Shown piece after piece: positions 7,761 to 16,524 of a stretch of DNA of 64,000 bases. The stretch is from Oscillospiraceae bacterium (lineage in GTDB: Bacteria > Bacillota > Clostridia > Oscillospirales > Oscillospiraceae): the NCBI GenBank assembly GCA_017440925.1, contig JAFSAP010000007.1, positions 33,769 through 97,768 on the forward strand, given 5' to 3'. Below the pieces are notes generated by a model. It was not told the DNA's origin. It made no database searches and saw only the letters and a program-made list of their open reading frames with translations. Made by a program: the position numbers and the translations under genes. The stretch's first letter is position 1; every line of letters begins with the position of its first letter.

Positions 7761-9614
7761 CTATCGTCTTGCTGCGCGGGCAGCCAGACGGCGCTGCCGC
7801 TCCTGCTCCCGCTGCTCCTGCTCCTGCCGAAGCCGCTGTATTTCGACCTCCCGCAATGCGATGCGCCGGGGCAGGGCATCCAGGAAAACAACCACTTCTT
7901 CCAGATATTCCTTTGTCGCCTCTGTATCTTTCCGGTCCTGCTCTGCCTGACGCTGAGCCTCTTCCTGACGCAGACGCTCCTCTTCCGCCAGCTTGGCCAG
8001 ACGTTCCTGTTCTTTACGCTGCTCTTCTTCCTGCCGGGCACGTTCCTCTGCCAGAAGCTTTTCCCGGCGGATGCGTTCCCGTTCTTCCTTGAGGCGTTTC
8101 TTTTCCCGCTCTTCGGCTTCGATTCTGCGTTTTTCCGCCTCTTCCATCAGGCGCACCGCATCCTCGAAGTTCTTTTTCTCCTGGATCCGCCGGGCCAACG
8201 CCGATTCCCGGGCTTCCATTTTCCGCTGCAGGTGCTCCTGGAAATAATCCAGTTCCTTCTGCAGTAGCTTGCTTCTGCGGCGGTCTTCTGCCTCCCGTTC
8301 CATCTGTTCCTGGCGAAGGCGCAGCTGCTCTGCTTCCTTTTCCTGCCGGATCCGTTCGGCTTCTGCTTCCTTTTCCTTGCGGATGCGTTCTTCCTCGGCT
8401 TCCTTTTCCCTGCGGAGCCGTTCTTCCTCTTCCCGCTTGCGCTGTTCCTGCTCCTCCACCAGACGGCGGCGCTCGGCTTCCTCTTCCAGCATCAGCTGTT
8501 CCTTGGTCAGCTCTTCAATGAGCACCTTCCGGATTTCGATGTCCGGCAGGTCATAATCCTCTGTCAGTTCCTCAATGATTTCCTTGATAAACTTGGGTTT
8601 TAACGCCCGCTTTCTGGTCTTGACAGGTGCAGGTACTCTGCGGTCCTGTTCATCCTCCAGGTACCCCTTCAGCACCAGGTAATTAAACAGGATATTGTGG
8701 TAAATATCCTGCTGGAGAGTTTCATTGATCTGCGGATTCTGCTCCACCACCTTAATCGTGTAGCCGATATCCTCATAGCCGCGCATAAACTCCAGCAGCG
8801 CAACAATTTTCCGGTAATAGGGGTTTTTCTTCAGAACGTTGGTCTTTGTCAGTGCACCCTTGATGCGGGGCAGTTTGACCATCTGCTGTGCAAACTGGGT
8901 ATGCATCAGCATGGTGAGAATACGGTACATTTTAGAGATCCGGGAAAAAACTTCACCGTTTTTCTCGTCTGTTTCAATGGCACTGTCCGTTTCCTTGATG
9001 TGCAGGAACATATCCATACGCACCAGTTCCGTGGCAGTCTCCATAGTGGAGTCCACCTTCAGTTTGGCACCAAATTCATCGCTCATGGCGCTGAACAAAG
9101 CGTCATGGCGGATTTTGACAAACTGATGCGCCATTTCCAGTGCTGTGAAAACCAGACGGTTTTCATACAGGCCCACTGTGTCCTCACGGTATTTCTGCAT
9201 CAGCTTGCTGGGACGGACATCGCCGGTGTTATTGTCAAACTTTTCCACCAGTTCCGCGTGCTGTGCCAAATGGCGCACCACATCCGCACCGGCTTTCTTG
9301 GCGTTGGCCACGTTGACGATCAGTTCATCCTCCCGGATGACGTTTCTGGGATTGGAGACAATACTCTGAAAGGCCGGAAGGCTCTCCTCAATGGCATCTA
9401 CCCAGTTCAGATCCACGGTTTTTTCCATTTTCCGGTTGGAGAACTGGAACTGATTGTCCGCTCTGGAGATGGCATCCATGAAAAACTCGTAAAATTCCGT
9501 ACTGCCCAGGGCCCTTATGACACTTTTCGTGTATTTTTGGTAAAGAGGATCAATCAGAGAATCCTTCTTTTTGGCTCCGGTCTTTCCGGCCGAATTTTTC
9601 GTGGTCGCTGCCAT
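7761..9614 (-). CDS. Long coiled-coil protein, probable partner of the McrB-like ATPase (DUF2357-like N-terminus)
   Basis: 617 residues, ATG at 9614 with AAGGAG 6 bases upstream, no signal peptide. Residues ~1-340 are globular and mostly helical. The stretch 'YRENTVGLYENR'-like (actual residues around 165 read 'YREDTVGLYENRLVF') recalls the 'YENR' motif of DUF2357 proteins, the common partners of McrB-like ATPases. I see no PD-(D/E)xK nuclease motif. Residues ~375-600 are an almost uninterrupted Glu/Arg/Lys/Gln-rich coiled coil ('EEERLRREKEAEEERIRKEK'), more than 200 residues long. The gene begins 22 bases after the ATPase gene. I infer a cytoplasmic scaffold or adaptor that the ATPase acts on and that may reach the coiled-coil tails of the two signal peptidases. 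The DUF2357 relation is a suggestion only. Confidence 0.75.
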   Translation of the reverse strand: MAATTKNSAGKTGAKKKDSLIDPLYQKYTKSVIRALGSTEFYEFFMDAISRADNQFQFSNRKMEKTVDLNWVDAIEESLPAFQSIVSNPRNVIREDELIVNVANAKKAGADVVRHLAQHAELVEKFDNNTGDVRPSKLMQKYREDTVGLYENRLVFTALEMAHQFVKIRHDALFSAMSDEFGAKLKVDSTMETATELVRMDMFLHIKETDSAIETDEKNGEVFSRISKMYRILTMLMHTQFAQQMVKLPRIKGALTKTNVLKKNPYYRKIVALLEFMRGYEDIGYTIKVVEQNPQINETLQQDIYHNILFNYLVLKGYLEDEQDRRVPAPVKTRKRALKPKFIKEIIEELTEDYDLPDIEIRKVLIEELTKEQLMLEEEAERRRLVEEQEQRKREEEERLRREKEAEEERIRKEKEAEAERIRQEKEAEQLRLRQEQMEREAEDRRRSKLLQKELDYFQEHLQRKMEARESALARRIQEKKNFEDAVRLMEEAEKRRIEAEEREKKRLKEERERIRREKLLAEERARQEEEQRKEQERLAKLAEEERLRQEEAQRQAEQDRKDTEATKEYLEEVVVFLDALPRRIALREVEIQRLRQEQEQREQERQRRLAARAARR

Positions 9615-9636
9615 ATGCGGCTCCTTTCCGGGAAAC

Positions 9637-11223
9637 TTACATATTCTTCTTCAACTGTTCGATGTATTCCTTGCAGATCACCATGGTATTCTTGCCAAAC
9701 ACCTTATCCAGATAAGCGCTGAACTTGGTCAGTTCGTCACGCATGAAACCAAGACTCAGAGACTCGAATTTACGCAGAACCTTTTTGGCAACAATAAAGT
9801 CGATGGCCTGCATTTCCGTACCGCCGCAGGCGATAAAGCAGGGAACATAGTCCCGGATCTGCTTCATAATACGGTTACCAAAAGCCAGTCGGAAGGTTTT
9901 GATCAGATAGGCGTTCAGAACTTCCAGTTTATCCAGGCTGTCCTGGGAAATGGGATAATTCCGCTTTGCCTCATCAAAAAGTTCGTTCAGGCGGTCTGTG
10001 GAAACATAGATCGGGGGTGTCGGCTCACATTCAAAGGCATCGGCACGGCTGTCCAGGTCGATAGGGATCGCACGGTCATAGACCTTATCCGCAACGGCGA
10101 ATGTGGAGTCGTCGTTGTTGATGGTGCCGACAAACCAGATGTTGTTGGTGATCTGTACATTGCCGCCTTCGATGAGGCAGGGGTCGTTGTCCCACACAGC
10201 CGTAACAATATCTACCTTCCATTCCTCCTGCCGGGGCATTTCCAGAATGGACAGCATTTCTGCGAAGTAGTATTCCACACGGGCAATGTTCATTTCGTCC
10301 AGGATGACGATATGGGGGTCACGGTAGTAATTGCCCTCATAAATGGCCCGCAGGAATTCTGTCTCAGAATACCGCTTGGTAAATTCGTTGAAATAGCCGT
10401 ATAGCTCAGTGCGTTCACGCCAGGAAGGCTGGACGGAAACCACAGTAGTATCCTTCTGGACAAACTTACCAAAGGCATAGGGCAAACTGGTTTTACCGGT
10501 ACCGGAAATACCCTGCAGAATAATGATGCGGCTGGTGCCCAGAGAGGCCATAAAATAGCGCATCATATCCAGATCGTAGTACAGATGAAGCTGGGATGCC
10601 GCAAACTTCCGAAACTGTATACAGAACTGCTCCAGTGTAATATCGTTGTTATACACAGGTGCTGTGTATTCCGTCTTATAGTAGTTGTCTACTGTAGTCA
10701 GACGGAAGAAACGGCTTTCGGAAGGATCCACACAGGGAGACTCAAAGGTATTACGGTTGGAGGGCGTCAGTGCAACCTCCTCCCCGGGAGCTTCCTCCTC
10801 CATAGGAGGTGCTTCCTCCCCGGGTTCCTCTTCTTCCGGCGGAAGCTGGGGATCTCCCATTTTCATGGCCAGGATCTTATCCTTTTCGAAGTTCGCCCGG
10901 AGCAGATCCCGCTGCAAAGACCGCACTTCCACTGCCATCCGCTCATACTCCTTCCGGGAGATGCCGTTGAAGAAGATATTGCGGATCATCTTGCCCACGA
11001 AGTAAATGATCAGACAGCACAGGGAGATCAGCATAATGTTGGCGATCAGCAGCATGATCCAGTCAGCTGTACTGAAGCCGGCACTATGGCTTTTGATGAT
11101 CTCCATGCGCATGGGAAAGTTAAACAGGTAATTCAAAAAATTGAAAATACTGCCAACAGCTTCCACCAGTGCCTGAAACACCTGGCCAATGTCCTCTGTA
11201 AAATAGCCAAAGAAATTATTCAT
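9637..11223 (-). CDS. Membrane-anchored McrB/MoxR-like AAA+ ATPase
   Basis: 528 residues, ATG at 11223 with AGGTGAG upstream. A hydrophobic helix at ~53-77 anchors it, followed by a short coiled coil (~90-120) and an acidic Pro/Glu linker (~127-150). The AAA+ core has Walker A 'GISGTGKT' (238-245), 'SWRERTELYGYFNE' (~267-280), Walker B 'IVILDEMN' (305-312) and a sensor-like 'WFVGTINNDDST' followed by 'DRAIPIDL', the layout of McrB-type AAA+ ATPases. McrB proteins are normally soluble and paired with a nuclease; here the protein is membrane-tethered, carries no DNA-binding domain that I can see, and is paired with a coiled-coil protein inside a secretion locus. A remodelling or energising role at the membrane is inferred. 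It lies 29 bases after signal peptidase 1. Confidence 0.85.
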   Translation of the reverse strand: MNNFFGYFTEDIGQVFQALVEAVGSIFNFLNYLFNFPMRMEIIKSHSAGFSTADWIMLLIANIMLISLCCLIIYFVGKMIRNIFFNGISRKEYERMAVEVRSLQRDLLRANFEKDKILAMKMGDPQLPPEEEEPGEEAPPMEEEAPGEEVALTPSNRNTFESPCVDPSESRFFRLTTVDNYYKTEYTAPVYNNDITLEQFCIQFRKFAASQLHLYYDLDMMRYFMASLGTSRIIILQGISGTGKTSLPYAFGKFVQKDTTVVSVQPSWRERTELYGYFNEFTKRYSETEFLRAIYEGNYYRDPHIVILDEMNIARVEYYFAEMLSILEMPRQEEWKVDIVTAVWDNDPCLIEGGNVQITNNIWFVGTINNDDSTFAVADKVYDRAIPIDLDSRADAFECEPTPPIYVSTDRLNELFDEAKRNYPISQDSLDKLEVLNAYLIKTFRLAFGNRIMKQIRDYVPCFIACGGTEMQAIDFIVAKKVLRKFESLSLGFMRDELTKFSAYLDKVFGKNTMVICKEYIEQLKKNM

Positions 11224-11252
11224 ACTTTCTCACCTATTGTTCCGGAGGGGCA

Positions 11253-12437
11253 TTAGACGTTCTGTGCTTCCTCCGTCTTCTCTTCTGCCTTGGCAGCCAG
11301 CATTTCTGCCATAATCTTCTCACGCAGCTGTGCCTCGATGGCTTCCCGCTGCTTGGCAATCAGTGCCTCAATTGCAGCCTCGTCCAAAGCGGCGACTGCA
11401 GGCTTTGCTTCCACAGCAGGAGCAGCAGCCTCCTGCTCGGCGGCAGGCGCTTCTTCAGCAGCTTCTTCCTCAGCAGGTGCTTCCTCCTGGGCAGATACTT
11501 CTGCCAGAGGAACAGCTTCCTCTGCGGGCGCTTCCTCTACGGGAGCAGCCTCTTCTGCAGGTGCCTCCTCCACAGGAGCAGCTTCCTCTGCAGGTGCTTC
11601 CTGCACGACAGCTTCTGCGGCCGGTGCTGCAGCTTCCTCCGATTTCTGCTGGGCGAGCATGGACGCCAGTAATTCCTCCCGGAGTCGTTCTCGTAGCTCT
11701 GCCTCCATCTTTGCCCTTGCCTGGGCCTGGGCATCCATATGCTGCTTCTCCTGGATGGCCATCAGATCCTCGGTACGGCCACGCTCCTGCTCGAACTTGA
11801 TGCGGTTCTTCACGTTCTGGTACTCGAACAGAACACGGAAGAACTGAACCAGATGGAACAGGAAGAAGATAAATACGGGGATAACGATGACGATCAGGAA
11901 GCCGGTACTGGTCTGCAGATAGTCAAAGACCTTACCGATGCCGCCAACGCGGAACTTATACTGGCCCACGACCTCGGACTCATGGACAGTCAGCGGGTCG
12001 GCGATGGTGTTGTTGTCACCCTTTGTGGAGAAGATCAAAAATCCGCCGCCGTCATAGATCTCGTGAATACGGTGGGTATTGAGGACCCGTTCACCATTGA
12101 TGACGGTCCAGTATGTAATGATATCGCCGTTGCGCAGTTCTTCGGGTTCTTTTACACCCACATCAAAGATCAGGTCACCGGGCAGCAGGGTGGGGTACAT
12201 AGATTCGGTCTGGATGGAGAAAATCCGGATGCCGAAAATGCTGGGCACGCCGTTGCCGGAGGTGGAAACGAAGGAAACATAGGTGCAGATGGCAGCCAAT
12301 GCAATGGCAACGATCAAAACGGCGTTGACCACGGCATTGAGGATCCGCTTGCCTGTGCTTTCTTCTTCCACGATGAAGGTTTCGTCGTCCAGTTCCTGGA
12401 GATTGGAAATCGGGGTATTTTGAGTCTCAGCTTTCAT
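11253..12437 (-). CDS. sipW: ER/archaeal-type signal peptidase I (SipW-like), copy 1, with long Ala/Glu-rich tail
   Basis: 394 residues, about twice the length of Bacillus SipW; ATG at 12437 with GGGAG 10 bases upstream. First membrane helix ~32-55; Ser box 'FSIQTESMYPTLLPGDLIF'; His box 'RVLNTHRIHEIYDGGG'; 'STKGDNNTIADPLTVHESEV'; second membrane helix ~175-195. The Ser/His arrangement marks the S26B type. The remaining ~190 residues are cytoplasmic: a charged coiled coil, then a low-complexity tract with repeated EAPAEEAAPVE units (DNA ~11495-11610), then another helix ending 'AEEKTEEAQNV'. Such a tail is not needed for cleavage and could dock cytoplasmic partners such as the coiled-coil protein at 7761. 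It follows a family B substrate-like gene by 79 bases. Confidence 0.9.
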   Translation of the reverse strand: MKAETQNTPISNLQELDDETFIVEEESTGKRILNAVVNAVLIVAIALAAICTYVSFVSTSGNGVPSIFGIRIFSIQTESMYPTLLPGDLIFDVGVKEPEELRNGDIITYWTVINGERVLNTHRIHEIYDGGGFLIFSTKGDNNTIADPLTVHESEVVGQYKFRVGGIGKVFDYLQTSTGFLIVIVIPVFIFFLFHLVQFFRVLFEYQNVKNRIKFEQERGRTEDLMAIQEKQHMDAQAQARAKMEAELRERLREELLASMLAQQKSEEAAAPAAEAVVQEAPAEEAAPVEEAPAEEAAPVEEAPAEEAVPLAEVSAQEEAPAEEEAAEEAPAAEQEAAAPAVEAKPAVAALDEAAIEALIAKQREAIEAQLREKIMAEMLAAKAEEKTEEAQNV

Positions 12438-12516
12438 TTGGGGGAATCTCCCTTCTATATGGTACTTCTTTCTGAAAATCTATAATAAAAGCAATTATCC
12501 TTGCAGAAATTGCAGT

Positions 12517-13584
12517 TTATTCCAAAGGAATCGGTATCATACCGGACTGGTCTTCGGAGGTTCCGGTAAACTGTAGGTTTGCCCGGATCTGCCGGTAGTT
12601 GTTCATGTAATATTCGTATCGCTCGTCTTCTTCCGTGAGTTCCTCCAGATTGACACCATCGGGAACGGCACTCATCACATTGGAGCAGTCCATATCCTGG
12701 CCTTCCAGCCAGATATAGAGTTCAATGCGGACGATGTCACCGGGTTGCAGGGAAAACAGGGTCGGGTTTTCCTGAAAGGTGCCCAGGGTGTCGCCGAAGG
12801 TAAAATTCTGGATGATTCTGCGGCCGGTTTCCGGGGCCACAAGTTCCAGAGTGGGATCATGGAGACTGTAGGTAGGGCGGTAGCCCTCGGTAATGCCGTC
12901 GGCATGGCGGTCGGCATTGGGTTCGTAAATGTACATCAGGGGCGGATCCGGATTCTTTTCCGGGATGGGGTTGCCGCTGGTGTCCACATAGGCCATTTTC
13001 ATACCCAGACGCACCGCCACTTCCGGCCCCTTGCCGGTGTTGTCGGGATAGCCAATGACGTAGGTGCCTTCCCCGGGAATCTGGAGCTGCGCCTTGGTTT
13101 CCGGGTCCAGGAGCTTTACGTCTGTGGTGCGGCCGCTGCGGGCGTAAAAGGTGGCTTTCATGTAGTAGCCGGTTTTGTCCAGCTTGTTGGCGTGTTCTTC
13201 ATCGTTGAGGGTAAACCAGGACAGCAGTTTCATCAGACGGCCGTCAAAGCCATAAACCGGGCCGTAGAAGCACTGCTCCTGATCAGACCAGGAGGCCTGT
13301 CGCAGGAAGGGTTTTTCATCGGTAAACTGCTGCAGTTCCCGGGTCGTGTAGATATCCAGGCAGTTTGTCCAGTTTGCCGCGCCGGGGTCTGCGGAGAGTT
13401 CCAGGCCGGTGCCGGAGGTGATATACATATTCATGTTGCTGACCTGGGGATTTCTGCTTATGGTGAACCATGCATAGGAGGCCACGGAGGTGGAGAGCAT
13501 CAGCACAAACAGCACATACAGATACAGCGCGAAATATTTGGTTTTGCGGATGCGCTTGATGATGTAGCGTCTTTTTCGTTCCAC
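12517..13584 (-). CDS. SipW-dependent-type surface protein, family B
   Basis: 355 residues. The start is GTG at 13584, 8 bases after AAAGGAG. A very basic N-terminus (RKRRYIIKRIRKTK) precedes a hydrophobic segment (~18-40) ending 'STSVASYAWFTISRNPQVSNM', a clear SipW-type site. Shared family B landmarks are 'LMYIYEPNADRHADG' (~225) and 'RIELYIWLEGQDMDCSNVMS' (~303). It is close to 6365 in design though shorter. Each family B gene is followed directly by a SipW-like peptidase gene, so each pair may be a substrate with its own processing enzyme. A 271-base hairpin-rich gap separates it from the upstream family A gene, so expression may be set separately from here on. Confidence 0.85.
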   Translation of the reverse strand: MERKRRYIIKRIRKTKYFALYLYVLFVLMLSTSVASYAWFTISRNPQVSNMNMYITSGTGLELSADPGAANWTNCLDIYTTRELQQFTDEKPFLRQASWSDQEQCFYGPVYGFDGRLMKLLSWFTLNDEEHANKLDKTGYYMKATFYARSGRTTDVKLLDPETKAQLQIPGEGTYVIGYPDNTGKGPEVAVRLGMKMAYVDTSGNPIPEKNPDPPLMYIYEPNADRHADGITEGYRPTYSLHDPTLELVAPETGRRIIQNFTFGDTLGTFQENPTLFSLQPGDIVRIELYIWLEGQDMDCSNVMSAVPDGVNLEELTEEDERYEYYMNNYRQIRANLQFTGTSEDQSGMIPIPLE

Positions 13585-13616
13585 AGTGGTCTCCTTTCTT
13601 TCGTATTTGGAATGTC

Positions 13617-13671
13617 ATCCCGGGTCACTGCAATCCTGGGCAATCCCCGGAGGAATTACAGTGACCGGGAT
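13617..13671. promoter_or_regulatory. Long stem-loop in the 271-base gap before the family B gene
   Basis: The arms 13617-13634 and 13655-13671 pair over ~16 bases (ATCCCGGGTCACTG with CAGTGACCGGGAT plus inner pairs, one or two irregularities). There is no U-run, so it is not a standard terminator. Further inverted repeats lie upstream: 13726-13734 with 13760-13768 (GGCTGTGGG/CCCACAGCC) and 13767-13781 (CCGCC/GGCGG). Three tandem 8-mers CGGATGTT/CGGATGAT/CGGATGAT lie at 13816-13839. An RNA-processing or attenuation element between the upstream and downstream halves of the locus is inferred. Confidence 0.5.
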
Positions 13672-13855
13672 TTCATTTCTTCCTCTTTCATAGTAAACAT
13701 ACATTTTTTTGGAATCGCGGCTGCAGGCTGTGGGTTCCCCGTGCACTTCTCCAGGGTCGCCCACAGCCGCCATTCCGGCGGTTCCCACCCCGGGCATCCC
13801 GGGGCGGGAAATATTCGGATGTTCGGATGATCGGATGATCAAGCGTCAGAAGGGA

Positions 13856-16354
13856 TTAGCCGCCAGTAGTTGTAATTACGATGTCGCCAGTAACCTTTTC
13901 TGCAGGAATCGTGATCTTACCTGTGGATGTATCAACAGTATAGTCTGTTGTAGCAGTCAGAGCAGTTCCACCTACAGTCACACTAGCTACAGTCTTGCCA
14001 TCAGCAAGGGTGTAGGTGAACTCAGCACCTGCGGCTGCCTTTGTATCCTGCTCGGTTCCATCAACAGTTACCTTATAAGCAACGCCCTGGGACTTTAGAG
14101 GTGTGTAGTTCATGGGCACCAGATTTGCGCTGCTTGCAAACTGCAGGTTCATGGTACCGGTCATGGAGCTGGCATCGGTGGCAGCAACGTCCTTGTTACC
14201 GACATTTTCGCCATCCAGATAAACCAGAACAGAAACGGCCTTTGCTATATTCTGAGTCAGAGGAGTGATCTTGGCATTTGTTCTGTCCTTGATCAGGTTG
14301 GCACCGCCGGCAGTAGTCACTGCCTTATGGGTTCCTGTCTCTTCACCGGTTTTCTCTCTGTATGTAGGCACACCCAGAACATGGGTACCAGTTTCGCCAT
14401 CAGTAATCTCTCTATACCCACCTGCTCCATCGGTAATATGGGTACCCGGTTCCGTATCCTGCTTTTCACGGTAAGTGGGAACCTCCACATGAGTTGCTTC
14501 TTCAGCGGCTGCAAGTTCGAAGGTGGTCACAGAACTCTCATTCTTGTACAGATACAGATTGGCTGTGACGGTATTTCCGCCGACGGTGGTATAGTTGCCT
14601 TCGGTCATATCCAGCTTTGCAGTGGCAAAAACGGTATTGGTGGTGGGTTCGAAGAACACAACGCGGATTGCATTCATCAGGCTTGCCATCTGCTCAACGG
14701 TGAAGTCGGTAGTGGTGGAGGTAAAGGTCATAGTAGAACCCTTGCCCATGGTATCTGCACCCTCAGCATTGTCGGAGTAGATGCGGTCTTCCGGCGCGGT
14801 CTGCAGCAGCAGCTGGGATTCTGCAGCATTGGTACGGAATGCAAAGTCCAGAATATAGCCGTACGTATCGCTGATGGGTTTGACCTCAGTGCTGTTTTCG
14901 CTCCCGGGTTCACCGGCATTTGTAACATTAGTACCCATTACTTGCAGATAAGAAGGAGACACAGAGGTTTCGGTTTCCATACGAGCCTTCATATTATTCA
15001 GAGTAAAACCGCCATAGGTAACTTCGTCGATAGTAATCGATGCAGCATAGTCACCGCAGTGGTCAGCCACATCTGCGTAGACACCGCCGTTTGTGGCAAT
15101 GGTAACCGTCACGCCCGAGCCACCGGTAACCATGGAGACGATATCATTCATGTGGTCTTTAACAGTACTTGCTGCATAGCCATTGATCTGCATAGCGTTG
15201 GTATCTGCCAGCTTAGTCAGAGGGCCAGTGATTTGCCCCCATGTAAAGGATTCTCCTGACAGAGCCTTCAGTTCATTCTGAGCTTCCACAACTTTGCCCT
15301 TTGTTGCAATGACCTTATCCATTGCAGCAGTAGCAGTATCCAGGGTGATACTATAGTTGGTCAGCAGTGTTTTCACAGCTGCCAGGTCTTCTGCACCTTC
15401 CACTGCGCTCTGGAATGCCTTGAAAGCTACGTCATCGATACCAGCAGTCTGACCTGCAGCAGAAGCTGCATAAGCAATGATGTAACTCTTGTAGGCATTT
15501 TCAATATGCTGCAGGACACCGGTCTTACCGGCGGTACCCAGCAGGTCATTGACAATGGCCAGCAGCGCATCGACATCTTTCTTAGGATGCGTTGCATCGG
15601 CATTAACTGCATGGGCCAGCGCGATATTGGCCAGGGTGTTACCGTTGCTGTTCAGAGAGGTAGAAGCATCTGTCTTTGCCTTGGTCATGGAGGTGGCTGC
15701 ATCGCTGCGGGCATTCCGGTAAGCCAGCTGACGGTCGGTCATACCGGATGCCAGACCCACTGCACGGACACCCCATACGCCATCTGCCTTGGGGAAGTTT
15801 TTGTCGCTGGTACTGTAAATACCAGTAACAGCATTGCTCTCCAAACCGCTGACACGGCCATCTGCACCATAAATGGGAGTGCTCAGAATCGAACTTGCAA
15901 AATGGGTGGGATTCAGCTTGGTAGTTTCATCATCCCAGGTATCCACATTCAGCTGAGCAGGATACAGCGTGATCTTATGCAGACCGTAGAGAGCCTGGAT
16001 TTCCTCTTCGGAACCCAGATCCACCAGGTTGCCCCAGGTATTATTTCTGTCCGGGAAAGGCTCCACACTGTCGCCAACTCCAGATGTAATGCCGTAGTCA
16101 ACAGCCGGAAAGTACGTTCCACTCTCATAAGCAATGGCATTAGTGGGCAACAAAGCCATTTCCAGGTTACCGTTGGCACCGACTGCCGTGGAGATGCCGG
16201 TGACTTCGGGGGCTGTAGACAGTGTGAACCATGCGTAGGTGGTGGAGACCATCATGATGGAGGACACCAGAAGCATGCAGATCGCAGCCATCAGTTTGGA
16301 CTTGATATCCTTCTGACGCTTAGACATTTTTCTGTTCATTGTCTTGTTAATCAT
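13856..16354 (-). CDS. SipW-dependent-type surface protein, family A (832 residues)
   Basis: Start uncertain: ATG 16354 is used here; TTG 16363 or ATG 16339 are possible because the only AAAGGA lies directly at this start. Signal segment ends 'SSIMMVSTTYAWFTLSTAPEV' (~45). Family A modules follow in order: 'VGANGNLEMALL', 'NTWGNLVDL', 'LYPAQLNVDTWD', 'YGADGRVSGL', 'GVRAVGLASG', a long Ala-rich helical region (~200-370), 'GYILDFAFRTNAAESQLLLQ', and 'VSVLVYLDGENVG...MNLQFASSANLVPMNY' near 745-785. Between them (~630-680) is a threefold degenerate repeat built around 'YREK/GYREI ... ETGTH'. The last ~65 residues form a small Ig-like domain ('KTVASVTVGGTALTATTDY'). The presence of whole modules shared with 21910, 25744 and the gene at 1 shows expansion by duplication. 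No enzymatic motif was seen; a structural surface role is inferred. Confidence 0.83.
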   Translation of the reverse strand: MINKTMNRKMSKRQKDIKSKLMAAICMLLVSSIMMVSTTYAWFTLSTAPEVTGISTAVGANGNLEMALLPTNAIAYESGTYFPAVDYGITSGVGDSVEPFPDRNNTWGNLVDLGSEEEIQALYGLHKITLYPAQLNVDTWDDETTKLNPTHFASSILSTPIYGADGRVSGLESNAVTGIYSTSDKNFPKADGVWGVRAVGLASGMTDRQLAYRNARSDAATSMTKAKTDASTSLNSNGNTLANIALAHAVNADATHPKKDVDALLAIVNDLLGTAGKTGVLQHIENAYKSYIIAYAASAAGQTAGIDDVAFKAFQSAVEGAEDLAAVKTLLTNYSITLDTATAAMDKVIATKGKVVEAQNELKALSGESFTWGQITGPLTKLADTNAMQINGYAASTVKDHMNDIVSMVTGGSGVTVTIATNGGVYADVADHCGDYAASITIDEVTYGGFTLNNMKARMETETSVSPSYLQVMGTNVTNAGEPGSENSTEVKPISDTYGYILDFAFRTNAAESQLLLQTAPEDRIYSDNAEGADTMGKGSTMTFTSTTTDFTVEQMASLMNAIRVVFFEPTTNTVFATAKLDMTEGNYTTVGGNTVTANLYLYKNESSVTTFELAAAEEATHVEVPTYREKQDTEPGTHITDGAGGYREITDGETGTHVLGVPTYREKTGEETGTHKAVTTAGGANLIKDRTNAKITPLTQNIAKAVSVLVYLDGENVGNKDVAATDASSMTGTMNLQFASSANLVPMNYTPLKSQGVAYKVTVDGTEQDTKAAAGAEFTYTLADGKTVASVTVGGTALTATTDYTVDTSTGKITIPAEKVTGDIVITTTGG

Positions 16355-16524
16355 TCCTTTCAAATACTGCGTGTTTCAACTCCCGCCGGAGCTATAGACC
16401 CAGCCGCAAGGGGAAGTGCACCCTCACGGACGGGGAATATACAAACGTTCTTCTGCTCAAGGGATTGCGCGGTTTCCGGGGGATGAGCATGTTCCATCGG
16501 AAACAGTGTTTTATGTAATGCGCT

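Noticed and set aside
7761-11223. An McrBC-type restriction or defence system
   Set aside because: No nuclease motif in the partner, no DNA-recognition domain in the ATPase, and the surrounding genes are all secretion- or surface-related.
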